30,099 nucleotides of DNA from CAWBRT01 sp050015355 (GCA_050015355.1 JBEKBO010000049.1:1-30099), one strand, 5' to 3'; counted from the first letter of the stretch, positions 7,346-13,877 are shown. Made by a program: numbers and translations. The notes: a model not told the origin generated them from the letters alone.

Positions 7346-7429
7346 GTACGCGATCAACCGTCGCGTACGGCCCGGCAAAATCAAAAATTGCATTGGTGCC
7401 CCATATCTGCCGCAGTTAGCAGATGTGGG
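7346..7429 (-). promoter_or_regulatory. Two hairpins in the trmD-rplS gap (candidate rplS leader)
   Basis: TACGCGA (7346-7352) and TCGCGTA (7360-7366) pair perfectly. CCCATATCTGC (7400-7410 with the preceding base) and GCAGATGTGGG (7419-7429) pair over about 11 bp with one wobble. A T-rich patch (ATTTTTGATTTTG on the minus strand) lies between them. In E. coli the ribosomal proteins of this operon are made in large excess over RimM and TrmD; hairpins here could help such uncoupling. No promoter was recognised. Confidence 0.4.
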
Positions 7430-7465
7430 TGCTCGGCTGATGTGGGCCATCTCACGTCTCGCGGC

Positions 7466-8305
7466 TTATGTCCGTCGAGTTTCCTGCATTTCCCGCCCGA
7501 TCTCTTCGATCAGGGCTTGGTCCTCGTTGCTGAGCGCCACCTTATCCAGAAGGTCAGGGCGATTTTTCAGCGTTTTTTCCAGCGCACGGCGTTTACGCCA
7601 CCGCCGAATCTCTTCATGGTTCCCATTGACCAGCACTTCGGGAACCGCCATTCCGCGAAACTCCGCCGGCCGCGTGTAATGCACGTAGTCCAGCAGTCCA
7701 GCGGCTGAAACCGTCGAATCCGGCTCGGGACGTCCGCGCTCGTCAAATTTTACCGCAGCCTTTAACGCGCTGAAGCTCTCATGCTGCGACGACGCCTCGT
7801 TTCCCAGCGCTCCGTGCAGCAGGCGCGTCACGGTATCGACGATCAAAGCCGCTCCCAGCTCGCCACCGCTCATCACGAAGTTGCCGACGCAAATTTCGCG
7901 ATCCGCCAGGTGCTCCGTTACCCGCTCATCCATGCCTTCGTAGCGTCCGCAGATCAGCACGATGCGCTCCAGTTGAGCCAACGCGGCCGCCATTGGCTGC
8001 TCGTAGAGCCGGCCCTGCGCCGAGAGTGCGATTACGCTCTCCCTGGCCTGCCCGCTCAAGCGCTCCCGCTGCGCCGCCACGCCGAGTGATTCGACGCACT
8101 CGAACAGTGGTTCGGGTTTCAGCACCATGCCTTCGCCGCCGCCGAACGGACGGTCATCCACCGTCTTGTGCCGGTCGTGGGCGAAGGCTCGCAAGTCGTG
8201 AATTCCGATTTCAATGATCCCGGCTTCTTGCGCCCGGCGCACGATGCCGTAGTCCAGCGGTCCACGAAAGAAGTCCGGGAAAATCGTGACGATCTCGAAC
8301 TTCAT
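7466..8305 (-). CDS. trmD: tRNA (guanine37-N1)-methyltransferase
   Basis: TrmD uses S-adenosylmethionine to methylate G37 next to the anticodon, preventing +1 frameshifting. The 279-residue protein shows the SPOUT-type trefoil-knot methylase motifs: start MKFEIVTIFPDFF, VDDRPFGGGEGMVLKPEP at 49-66, CGRYEGMDERV at 119-129 and GNFVMSGGE at 141-149, which form the AdoMet pocket. Length is slightly above the usual 240-260. Its ATG overlaps the rimM stop codon by 4 nt (ATGA), which implies translational coupling. Confidence 0.97.
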   Translation of the reverse strand: MKFEIVTIFPDFFRGPLDYGIVRRAQEAGIIEIGIHDLRAFAHDRHKTVDDRPFGGGEGMVLKPEPLFECVESLGVAAQRERLSGQARESVIALSAQGRLYEQPMAAALAQLERIVLICGRYEGMDERVTEHLADREICVGNFVMSGGELGAALIVDTVTRLLHGALGNEASSQHESFSALKAAVKFDERGRPEPDSTVSAAGLLDYVHYTRPAEFRGMAVPEVLVNGNHEEIRRWRKRRALEKTLKNRPDLLDKVALSNEDQALIEEIGREMQETRRT

Positions 8306-8955
8306 TTTGCGCTCCGCCCGGTTTTTGGCCGGCTCAGCGGGGCGTCCAACTCCAGCATGCCTTCGGGCAGAACCAGTTCGATCCTTCTGCCGGCGAGATC
8401 CACTGTCTTCGTGTAACTCTCGACGAACGGAATCAATAACTCCCTGGCTCCTTCGCGAACCTGGAGCAGCGGCGCTTCGCCCGCTCCAAACACCACGTCT
8501 GTAACCGGTCCCAATTCGCGAACCTCAGCGCTTCCCGTGCTCGCGAATACCCGGCAACCCACCAAATCGCTCACATAAAACGAGCCCTCTTCCAGTTGGG
8601 CTCGCTGTTCCCGCGGAATCTGTATCTCGGCTCCCGCCAGGCTCGCGGCAGCGTCGATGTCGTCAATACCGGCGAACTTCAGGATCATCCGGCCCTTGTG
8701 CGGCCAGAAGTCTTCCAACTCAAGTTCGCGTCTGTTTCCCGTGGTACCGAGCGCAAATAAGTGCCGGCGCTCAGCAAAGCGCTCCGGAAAATCCGTGAAC
8801 AGCTCGGCCGAAACCTCGCCCACCCGCCCCTGCGGCTTTACCACCCGGGCGATGGTGATGAATTCGCCCTGCGAATCCCTGGCCGGCGTAGCCGACTGAG
8901 CGCTTGATCCAGCCACGCCGTCCTCAGGTTGCTTTGCACCTCTCGGCGGAGGCAT
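8302..8955 (-). CDS. rimM: Ribosome maturation factor RimM
   Basis: RimM binds uS19 and helps assemble the 30S head. The N-terminal barrel begins ITIARVVKPQGRVGEVSAEL, and the PRC-barrel begins GSFYVSDLVGCRVF with the end LLIPFVESYTKTVDLAGRRI. From the chosen ATG (8953-8955) the protein is 217 residues against a usual ~170; the first ~30 are low-complexity and probably disordered or untranslated. A GTG at 8916 with GAGGA upstream is a good alternative. The frame stays open back to 9129, but that would overlap khpA almost completely and is rejected. The gene overlaps trmD by 4 nt. A short repeat-bracketed insertion separates it from khpA. Confidence 0.93.
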   Translation of the reverse strand: MPPPRGAKQPEDGVAGSSAQSATPARDSQGEFITIARVVKPQGRVGEVSAELFTDFPERFAERRHLFALGTTGNRRELELEDFWPHKGRMILKFAGIDDIDAAASLAGAEIQIPREQRAQLEEGSFYVSDLVGCRVFASTGSAEVRELGPVTDVVFGAGEAPLLQVREGARELLIPFVESYTKTVDLAGRRIELVLPEGMLELDAPLSRPKTGRSAK

Positions 8956-8959
8956 AACC

Positions 8960-9047
8960 CTTATTCGAGAATCTCCCCGACTACGGTTTCCGTCCCGCCA
9001 TCCATCTCGATGCTCACAGGCGTCATGTCTCTTACTCGAGAATCTCC
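8960..9047 (-). repeat. Short insertion bracketed by 17 nt direct repeats (khpA/rimM)
   Basis: CTTATTCGAGAATCTCC (8960-8976) and CTTACTCGAGAATCTCC (9031-9047) differ at one base and are offset by 71 nt. The right copy is the end of khpA (codons for EILE and stop); the left copy sits just before the rimM ATG. The 54 nt between encode, from a minus-strand ATG, a short peptide with VSIEMDGGTETVV, ending in a second EILE plus stop. The core resembles the insertion between tmk and holB. Confidence 0.6.
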
Positions 9048-9286
9048 AGTGAGCAACGCTTGTTGGCTTTGGCTGCCGATGCCGACAGAAGCACGCGCAA
9101 CGCCCGCGCCGTGCGTCCGGACTTGCCAATGACCCGTCCCATGTCGGTTTCGGCGACCGTCAGCTCCAAGACCAGCACTTCGCCTTCAGGCACCGCGTCC
9201 ACCTGCACTTCGTCGGGATGGTCCACGAGCGTTTTAGCGACTTCCTGGACAAGTTTGCGCACATCTCCAGCGTAAGCAGAGGCCAT
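9032..9286 (-). CDS. khpA: KH-domain RNA-binding protein KhpA
   Basis: KhpA (YlqC family) is a single KH-domain RNA-binding protein that works with KhpB (EloR/Jag) in several bacteria and is usually encoded between rpsP and rimM, as here. The 84-residue product has the KH GxxG loop in GRVIGKSGRTARALR (GKSG at 54-57). The ATG (9284-9286) follows a strong Shine-Dalgarno AAGGAGA at 4 nt; a GTG at 9328 would add 14 residues and is less likely. The C-terminus ends SLEILE, and the DNA for EILE-stop is duplicated 71 nt downstream. Confidence 0.93.
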   Translation of the reverse strand: MASAYAGDVRKLVQEVAKTLVDHPDEVQVDAVPEGEVLVLELTVAETDMGRVIGKSGRTARALRVLLSASAAKANKRCSLEILE

Positions 9287-9375
9287 GCGGTCTCCTTGGG
9301 ATACGGGGTCCCGGCGAGCACCGCTCACTGGGGCGATCGGCGAGTGCCTTGCGGAGCCCGCCCGGTGAAAACGGC

Positions 9376-9636
9376 TCAGGCGACCGGAACCGCAGCCGGC
9401 GCAGCCGGCGCCTTCGAGAACAGTTTGCTGACCGTCGCAGACATCTGGGCGCCCTTGCCGACCCAGTATTCGACGCGATCGCGCTTGAAATCAATGGTCA
9501 TGGGATTGGTGCGAGGATTGTAAAGTCCAACCACCTCAATCGAACGGCCATCGCGAGCGCGGTCCTTCTCGATGACCACGATGCGGTAAACGGGCTGCTT
9601 GCGCGCGCCACGGCGCGACAGACGAATCATTAACAC
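9376..9636 (-). CDS. rpsP: 30S ribosomal protein bS16
   Basis: bS16 is an early-binding 30S protein. The 86-residue sequence has the family start MIRLSRRGARKQPVYRIVV, followed by RDGRSIEVVGLYNP and the VEYWVGKGAQMSATV segment, with an Ala/Pro-rich tail. The GTG at 9636 has AAAGGA about 10 nt upstream; the in-frame ATG at 9630 is 16 nt away, so the GTG is preferred although either is possible. It is the first gene of the rpsP-khpA-rimM-trmD-rplS-rnhB block. No convincing promoter was identified upstream. Confidence 0.97.
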   Translation of the reverse strand: MLMIRLSRRGARKQPVYRIVVIEKDRARDGRSIEVVGLYNPRTNPMTIDFKRDRVEYWVGKGAQMSATVSKLFSKAPAAPAAVPVA

Positions 9637-10007
9637 AGAATTCGATTCCTTTCGAATTATTGGCCTGATCGGCGACCCTCCGCCGGCTCAAAGCTCCAAT
9701 CCCCACCGCCACCGGACAGGGAATTCCGTTCCTTACAGGCGCCGAACTCAATTCATGGCCGCTTGCATTGTCCGAACGGAGCACCACAGGCTGGTCCGGG
9801 ACCAACAGCCCGGCGCACACTGATGGCAAACACTTATTATGCCGGAACTTGCGGCCTCTGACAAGAGAGGAGCGTCGGTCGGCGTCGCGCGGTTCGACGC
9901 TAGGGTGGGGTCGTTGATCGGATCGGGATATCGGAGCGACAGATTGTCACTGGCTCGGAAGTCGAGTCCATGCTACCGTAACTTGGTTTTGCGAAAGGTT
10001 TATCCAA
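9637..10007. other. Divergent intergenic region between rpsP and the alpha/beta hydrolase
   Basis: This 371 bp gap must hold the promoter of the ribosomal-protein operon (leftward) and that of the hydrolase (rightward). I could not find a convincing -35/-10 pair for either; TTGTCA near 9945 is a possible rightward -35 without a good -10. No SRP RNA or other known RNA was recognised. Its right end belongs to repeat family A (9983-10014). Confidence 0.5.
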
Positions 10008-10014
10008 ATGACGG
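9983..10014 (+). repeat. Family A-like sequence at the hydrolase start codon
   Basis: TTGGTTTTGCGAAAGGTTTA followed by TCCAAATGACGG resembles the first half of the family A copies (GTTTCGCGAAAG.TATATCC.ATGAAG). The ATG of the repeat coincides with the start codon of the alpha/beta hydrolase gene and the GAAAGG with its ribosome binding site. The match is short and could be chance. Confidence 0.35.
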
Positions 10015-11060
10015 TCAACCGGATGGTGTTGGGCTTCATCTCTTCTTGCATTTTTCTGGTCATGGCACAGGCAAACTCTTTTGCGGCGCAGCCGCTTAAA
10101 CCGCTGGTTTCGGAAGACTATTTCGTCAAAGCCTCCGATCCTGGAATTCAGATCTTTGTCCGCAACAAGCATTTGAAAGGCGTTAAGAATTTCGCTGCGG
10201 ACAGGATTGTGCTCTTCGTTCACGGCTCCACTTACCCGGCGGAAACGGCCTTCGACCTGCCGCTGGATGGGCTCTCCTGGATGGACTACATCGCGCAGCG
10301 AGGCTTCGACGTCTACCTGCTCGATCTGCGTGGCTATGGCCGCTCCACGCGTCCGCCCGAGATGGACCAGCCGGCGGAGAAGAATCCGCCGATCGTCACC
10401 ACCGATGTCGCCGTCAAGGACGTAGCTGCCGTTGTCGACAGCATCCTCGCCCGCCGCAAGGTGTCCAAGATCAACTTGATTGGCTGGTCCTGGGGCACCA
10501 CCATCATGGCCACCTACACCACGCAGCATAACGCCAAGGTGGAGAAGCTGGTGCTCTACGCGGCGCAGTGGCTGCGCACAACGCCGTCGCTCGTCGGCGG
10601 CGGAGATGGACCGCTCGGAGCCTATCGAACGGTCACCATGAGCGCGGCCAAAACCCGTTGGCTGACTGGCGTGCCGGAAAACAAAAAGGCCGATCTGATT
10701 CCAGCGGGCTGGTTTGAACAATGGGCGGCGGCGACCCAGGCGAGCGATCCCAAAGGCGCCGCGCAGAATCCGCCGGTCTTGCGGGCGCCCAACGGCACTG
10801 TGCAGGATAGCCGCGAGTTCTGGATGAAAGGCAAGCCGGTGTACGATCCCGCGCTGATCACCGTACCCGTGCTGGTCATCAACGCCGAGTGGGATGCGGA
10901 CACGCCGCCCCCCATGGGTAATGCGGTCTTTGAAAAACTGACGAATGCTCCCTACCGGCGGCGCATTCTCCTCAGCGAAGGAACGCACACGATCATCATG
11001 GAGAAGAACCGCATGCAGCTCTTCCGCGAAGTGCAGCTATTTCTGGAGGAGCCGAAGTAA
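10008..11060 (+). CDS. Exported alpha/beta-fold hydrolase
   Basis: This 350-residue protein has a signal peptide with likely cleavage after SFA (about residue 26), so it is periplasmic or secreted. The alpha/beta-hydrolase core is complete: the oxyanion-hole HG at 72-73, LLDLRGYGRS at 104-113, the nucleophile elbow GWSWGT with S161, a candidate acid in EWDADTPP (D296 or D298) and the histidine in EGTHTI (H327). A lid-like insertion lies at about 192-280. The start ATG is preceded by GAAAGG. Substrate cannot be read from the sequence; esterase, lipase-like and peptidase activities are all possible. It is monocistronic; a terminator-like hairpin follows about 235 bp downstream in a repeat island. 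Confidence 0.85.
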   Translation: MTVNRMVLGFISSCIFLVMAQANSFAAQPLKPLVSEDYFVKASDPGIQIFVRNKHLKGVKNFAADRIVLFVHGSTYPAETAFDLPLDGLSWMDYIAQRGFDVYLLDLRGYGRSTRPPEMDQPAEKNPPIVTTDVAVKDVAAVVDSILARRKVSKINLIGWSWGTTIMATYTTQHNAKVEKLVLYAAQWLRTTPSLVGGGDGPLGAYRTVTMSAAKTRWLTGVPENKKADLIPAGWFEQWAAATQASDPKGAAQNPPVLRAPNGTVQDSREFWMKGKPVYDPALITVPVLVINAEWDADTPPPMGNAVFEKLTNAPYRRRILLSEGTHTIIMEKNRMQLFREVQLFLEEPK

Positions 11061-11121
11061 GTGAAAACGCCCTAGGTTAGCGCAATTCCCTTATTGGTGT
11101 ATGCAAAAATCCCCAAGGGAA

Positions 11122-11201
11122 TGTCATGGCGAGCGAAGTCGAGCCACCTTTTGTTCCCACTGCCCAAAACAAAGGGTGGCTCGACTTCGCTCGCCATGAC
11201 A
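11122..11201. repeat. Family B palindrome with 34 nt arms (copy B3)
   Basis: TGTCATGGCGAGCGAAGTCG opens a 34 nt arm (11122-11155), and the reverse complement closes it (11168-11201) with one mismatch and a 12 nt loop. The left arm is repeated at 16367 next to a different right arm. Transcribed, this gives one of the most stable hairpins in the window. Confidence 0.75.
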
Positions 11202-11214
11202 GTCTGAGTTTGTG

Positions 11215-11240
11215 TTGGGATACGCCATCTAGGGAACCGC
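11215..11240 (+). repeat. Short dispersed motif, family C, copy 1
   Basis: TTGGGATACGCCATC followed by TAGGGAACCGC. Related copies occur on the minus strand at 16333-16358 (TTGGGATACATCATCCCTAG) and 29520-29545 (TTGGGATGCACCAACCCTAG). All three lie close to family B palindromes in convergent gene gaps. Confidence 0.5.
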
Positions 11241-11248
11241 TCTAGCGC

Positions 11249-11404
11249 CGGACGACGCGGCGCGAACCTAGCCACCAATGAGCAGATTAGCGGGTGCCCC
11301 ATTCAAGCAAAGCTTGAGTGGGGTTTTTGTTATGTCATCAACAGCAAGAGCGTAAACTACCCCACCCTACCCAAAAACCGGGGTAGGATGGGCCACCAAC
11401 CCAA
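11249..11404. repeat. Direct repeat unit 1 of a pair flanking a palindromic element
   Basis: The unit runs from CGGACGACGCGGCGCGAACC through CTAGCCACCAATGAGCAG, a CCCCATTCAAGC hairpin, AGAGCGTAAACT and CCCCACCCTACCC to GGGGTAGGATGGGCCACC. Unit 2 (11574-11727) has the same series with only scattered differences. The offset is 325 nt. Confidence 0.8.
11297..11328 (+). terminator. Rho-independent terminator-like hairpin with T-run
   Basis: CCCCATTCAAGC (11297-11308), a 3 nt loop, GCTTGAGTGGGG (11312-11323), then TTTTT. It is oriented to terminate rightward transcripts from the hydrolase gene. The same hairpin recurs at 11622-11652 and, with a longer loop, at 23505-23535, so it is also a dispersed repeat. 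Confidence 0.6.
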
Positions 11405-11429
11405 GTTCGTGCAACAAATGTTTAAGGGT

Positions 11430-11571
11430 GTCATTCTGAGCGACCATAGGGAGCGAAGAATCCCAGTACGGCGTGGGGCTGAGAATCAGTCGAGGGATTT
11501 CATCGAAATGCCCAGAGCGGCGCGGGTGTGGGATAGTATCATGGGATGCTTCGCTGCGCTCAGCATGACGG
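11430..11571. repeat. Palindromic interspersed repeat, family B, ~140 bp form (copy B4)
   Basis: It starts TGTCATTCTGAGCGACCATA and ends TGCGCTCAGCATGACG. Its reverse complement aligns over the full length with the element at 4894-5033, sharing GAGCGCAGCGAAGCATCCC, CCGCTCTG and CAGCCCCACGCCGT.CTGGG. The left flank TCGTGCAACAAATGTTTA also precedes copies at 14475 and, in part, 23572. Confidence 0.75.
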
Positions 11572-11573
11572 CC

Positions 11574-11727
11574 CGGACGATGCGGCGCAAACCTAGCCAC
11601 CAATGAGCAGATTAGCGGGTGCCCCATTCAAGCGAAGCTTGAGTGGGGTTTTGGTTATGTCATCACCAGCGAGAGCGTAAACTGCCCCACCCTACCCAAA
11701 ACCGGGGTAGGATGGGCCACCCGCCCA
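11574..11727. repeat. Direct repeat unit 2 of the pair
   Basis: This unit matches 11249-11404 from CGGACGATGCGGCGCAAACC to GGGGTAGGATGGGCCACC. It starts 3 nt after the end of element B4 and ends 9 nt before the stop codon of the low-GC coiled-coil gene. Confidence 0.8.
11622..11652 (+). terminator. Second copy of the CCCCATTCAAGC terminator-like hairpin
   Basis: CCCCATTCAAGC (11622-11633), loop GAA, GCTTGAGTGGGG (11637-11648), then TTTT. It is part of direct repeat unit 2. Oriented rightward it has no nearby plus-strand gene to serve, so it is more likely carried as part of the repeat. Confidence 0.5.
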
Positions 11728-11735
11728 AATCGATT

Positions 11736-12401
11736 TCAAGCTGGTGGTTTCAGGCCGACGAGAATATTCCCAACAACTCCCTGCGGGACTGTTCCCGATC
11801 TGACATCGGCAGTCGGTAGTGTGTGTAAAGCTGCTGCAAGCGCCTGTCCCGCCGGAGTTGATGCATCCACCGTACAAAAAAGCCCATATCTCGGCGGAGA
11901 GATCGTTCCCGCGATGGAGAGCTGCACCGACCATCCAGCATCGTGCAGCACAGTGAGTATATCTTCAGCGAATTGTGCGGCTTCTGCATCTCCGAGTTTG
12001 GTTAGGTGTACTATCGAACCCCGAAATGGCTGTAAAGAAGCAACCAATTTGTCATGGTCGGATTGGCTAATTCGGCGATGTGCTAAACGCTGTTGGAGTT
12101 CTAAAAGGGCTCTTTCCGCGTTTGCAGCCCTTGTTTGTTGTTTTGCCATTTCCGACTTGGCATTTGCGGCATCCGTTTCTAGCCCCGCGACTCGCGCATC
12201 CGCCTGCGCTGTCCGTTCCTGCTGTTTTCCTAGCTCACTCTTGGCATCGGTCAGCTGTTTGTCGAAGTTGCGCAATTGCACCGCTTGGCGCGCGTTGATG
12301 CGGGTACTAGTAATAACCACGCCCGCGCCAAACACAAAGGTCAGAAACAGCAGCAGCACGCCGCCTATTTCAAAAAACGATTTCCACGATTCCAGTGACA
12401 T
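11736..12401 (-). CDS. Membrane-anchored coiled-coil protein of unknown function
   Basis: I do not recognise this 221-residue protein by name. Residues 11-31 form one transmembrane segment (GGVLLLFLTFVFGAGVVI). They are followed by a long coiled coil at about 38-107 rich in Q, A, E, K and R, then a C-terminal soluble domain from about 108 (HRRIS..DHDKLVASL) with the segment DAEAAQFAEDILTVLHDAGW. The start ATG (12399-12401) has a weak ribosome binding site. It follows purB by 62 bp on the same strand. Two sampled 60-base lines are 45% and 50% GC against 68% in a purB line, which suggests recent acquisition. Its 3' end abuts the repeat island. A sensor, scaffold or phage-related role would be guesswork. 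Confidence 0.75.
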   Translation of the reverse strand: MSLESWKSFFEIGGVLLLFLTFVFGAGVVITSTRINARQAVQLRNFDKQLTDAKSELGKQQERTAQADARVAGLETDAANAKSEMAKQQTRAANAERALLELQQRLAHRRISQSDHDKLVASLQPFRGSIVHLTKLGDAEAAQFAEDILTVLHDAGWSVQLSIAGTISPPRYGLFCTVDASTPAGQALAAALHTLPTADVRSGTVPQGVVGNILVGLKPPA

Positions 12402-12463
12402 AGAACACTGTTACGGCGCATCTTGGAGGGGACACAGGCGGGCCGACCACCTCTGATTCTCCA

Positions 12464-13786
12464 CTACTTCCTTGCGCTTTTGACCCGTTCGCCGGTGCCG
12501 AAGACGCGGGCGAATATCTTGTCTACGTTGCGCAACTGTCGCTGAAGTTCGAAAGCGCGCTCCAGCGTCTTGTGGTCGACCTTGCCCGTGATTTCCGGAT
12601 CGTTCATGATCAGCTCGCGGAAGTTCAATTCTTCCTTCCACGCCCGCATGGCGTCGCGCTGGACAATGCGGTAGGCATCCTCGCGCGACACTCCGGCCTC
12701 CACCAGGTCGAGCAGGAGCTGTCCGCTGAAGACGAGTCCGCCGGTGGAGTTCAGATTGCGCAGCATGCGCTCGGGATAGACAAGCATGGTGTCAATGAGG
12801 TTGGTCGCCTTGTGCAGCATGTAGTCGACCAGGATCGTCGAATCCGGCAGGATGACCCGCTCGACCGAAGAGTGCGAGATGTCGCGCTCATGCCATAGCG
12901 CGATGTCTTCGAAGGCGGCCTGCACGTTGCCGCGGACCACTCGCGCCAGTCCGCTGACCTGTTCAAGATTGATGGGATTGCGCTTGTGCGGCATGGCCGA
13001 CGAGCCCTTCTGCTTTTCGCTGAAGAACTCTTCGGCTTCACGAACCTCCGTGCGTTGCAGATGCCGGATTTCGGTAGCGATCTTGTCCAGGGTCGAGGCG
13101 ATCACCGCCAGCGTGGCCACGTAAAATGCGTGCCGGTCGCGCTGGATAACCTGCGACGAAACCGCGGCGACCTTCAGACCGAGGCGTTCGCAGATTTTTT
13201 CTTCATACTCCGGCTCCAGGTGGGCGGCGTTGCCGACCGCGCCGGAGACCTTGCCGACGCGCATCTGTTCGGCGGCAAAGTCGAAGCGCTCGAGGTTGCG
13301 GCGCATCTCCGAATACCAGTTCGCCAGCTTCAAGCCGAAGGTGATCGGTTCGGCATGGACTCCGTGCGTGCGGCCTATGGTAGGCGCATCCTTGAACTCA
13401 AAGGCGCGGCGGCGCAGCACTTCAATCATGCGTTCCAGGCCGACGCGGATGATCGCCGAAGCCTGTTTGACCAGCAAAGCCTGTGCCGTATCGACCACGT
13501 CGTTGGAAGTCAAGCCGTAGTGCAGCCAGCGTGCCTCGGGGCCAACTTTTTCAGAGACCGCGGTGGTGAAGGCGATCACATCGTGCTTCACTTCGGCCTC
13601 GACGGCTTGAATGCGCGCCAGATCGAAGTCTCCCTTGTCGCGGATGGCGCGAGCCGCCGAATGCGGCACCAATCCAGCTTCGGCCAGAGTCTCCGTGGCG
13701 GCGATTTCAACCTGCAACCAGGTGCGGAACTTGTTTTCTTCACTCCAGATGCGGCCCATCTCCGGGCGTGTATATCGCGGAATCAC
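12464..13786 (-). CDS. purB: Adenylosuccinate lyase
   Basis: PurB acts twice in purine synthesis, cleaving fumarate from SAICAR and from adenylosuccinate. The 440-residue protein has the superfamily signature GSSAMPHKRNP at 261-271, whose flexible serine loop carries the catalytic serine, and GRTHGVHAEP at 138-147 with H141. Other conserved parts are LHYGLTSNDVVDT at 88-100 and HERDISHSSVER. The start is a GTG (13784-13786), 7 nt after AAGGAG; an ATG 5 nt upstream is out of frame and stops after two codons. A TTGGGC-17-TACAAT promoter candidate lies upstream, with a palindrome over the -35. MarR is divergent. Confidence 0.97.
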   Translation of the reverse strand: MIPRYTRPEMGRIWSEENKFRTWLQVEIAATETLAEAGLVPHSAARAIRDKGDFDLARIQAVEAEVKHDVIAFTTAVSEKVGPEARWLHYGLTSNDVVDTAQALLVKQASAIIRVGLERMIEVLRRRAFEFKDAPTIGRTHGVHAEPITFGLKLANWYSEMRRNLERFDFAAEQMRVGKVSGAVGNAAHLEPEYEEKICERLGLKVAAVSSQVIQRDRHAFYVATLAVIASTLDKIATEIRHLQRTEVREAEEFFSEKQKGSSAMPHKRNPINLEQVSGLARVVRGNVQAAFEDIALWHERDISHSSVERVILPDSTILVDYMLHKATNLIDTMLVYPERMLRNLNSTGGLVFSGQLLLDLVEAGVSREDAYRIVQRDAMRAWKEELNFRELIMNDPEITGKVDHKTLERAFELQRQLRNVDKIFARVFGTGERVKSARK

Positions 13787-13839
13787 GGCATAGCTCCTTG
13801 CATCTAATCAGGATTCTGGGTGGTTTGAACTGAAGGACT

Positions 13840-13868
13840 ATTGTATCCGTTGCGGGCTGCTGGCCCAA
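13840..13868 (-). promoter_or_regulatory. Candidate sigma-70 promoter of purB
   Basis: On the minus strand, TTGGGC (13863-13868) and TACAAT (13840-13845) are separated by 17 nt. The -10 ends 53 nt before the purB GTG. The spacing and -10 are good; the -35 matches four of six consensus bases. Confidence 0.45.
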
Positions 13869-13877
13869 ATGGGCCAG
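13860..13877. promoter_or_regulatory. Palindromic operator candidate between purB and marR
   Basis: CTGGCCCAAATGGGCCAG is a perfect inverted repeat of 7 bp arms around AAAT. It overlaps the predicted purB -35 and lies 58 nt before the marR start codon. MarR proteins bind palindromes of 16-20 bp in such divergent gaps, so autoregulation plus control of purB is plausible but unproven. Confidence 0.45.

Larger units (their letters stand above)
11061..11735. other. Repeat island between convergent genes
   Basis: This 675 bp region between the hydrolase and the convergent coiled-coil gene has no credible gene. It is almost entirely repeats: a 34 bp-arm hairpin (11122-11201), a family C motif (11215-11240), two direct-repeat units (11249-11404 and 11574-11727), and a ~140 bp palindromic element between those units (11430-11571). 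Short frames here lie in repeat sequence and are not called. Confidence 0.7.

Noticed and set aside
8956..9129. N-terminal extension of rimM
   Set aside because: It would overlap almost all of khpA in another frame and gives an Arg/Cys-rich sequence unlike RimM.
9637..10007. SRP RNA or tRNA in the gap upstream of rpsP
   Set aside because: I looked for the SRP GGAAG loop region and for tRNA TPsiC-like motifs and found neither in a foldable context.
9900..10988. 362-codon minus-strand frame opposite the alpha/beta hydrolase
   Set aside because: The hydrolase has a signal peptide and full catalytic triad; the antisense frame has no recognisable feature.
11061..11735. CRISPR array or IS element in the repeat-rich gap
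   Set aside because: The repeats are palindromic or long and irregularly spaced, with no regular spacers and no transposase or cas gene nearby.
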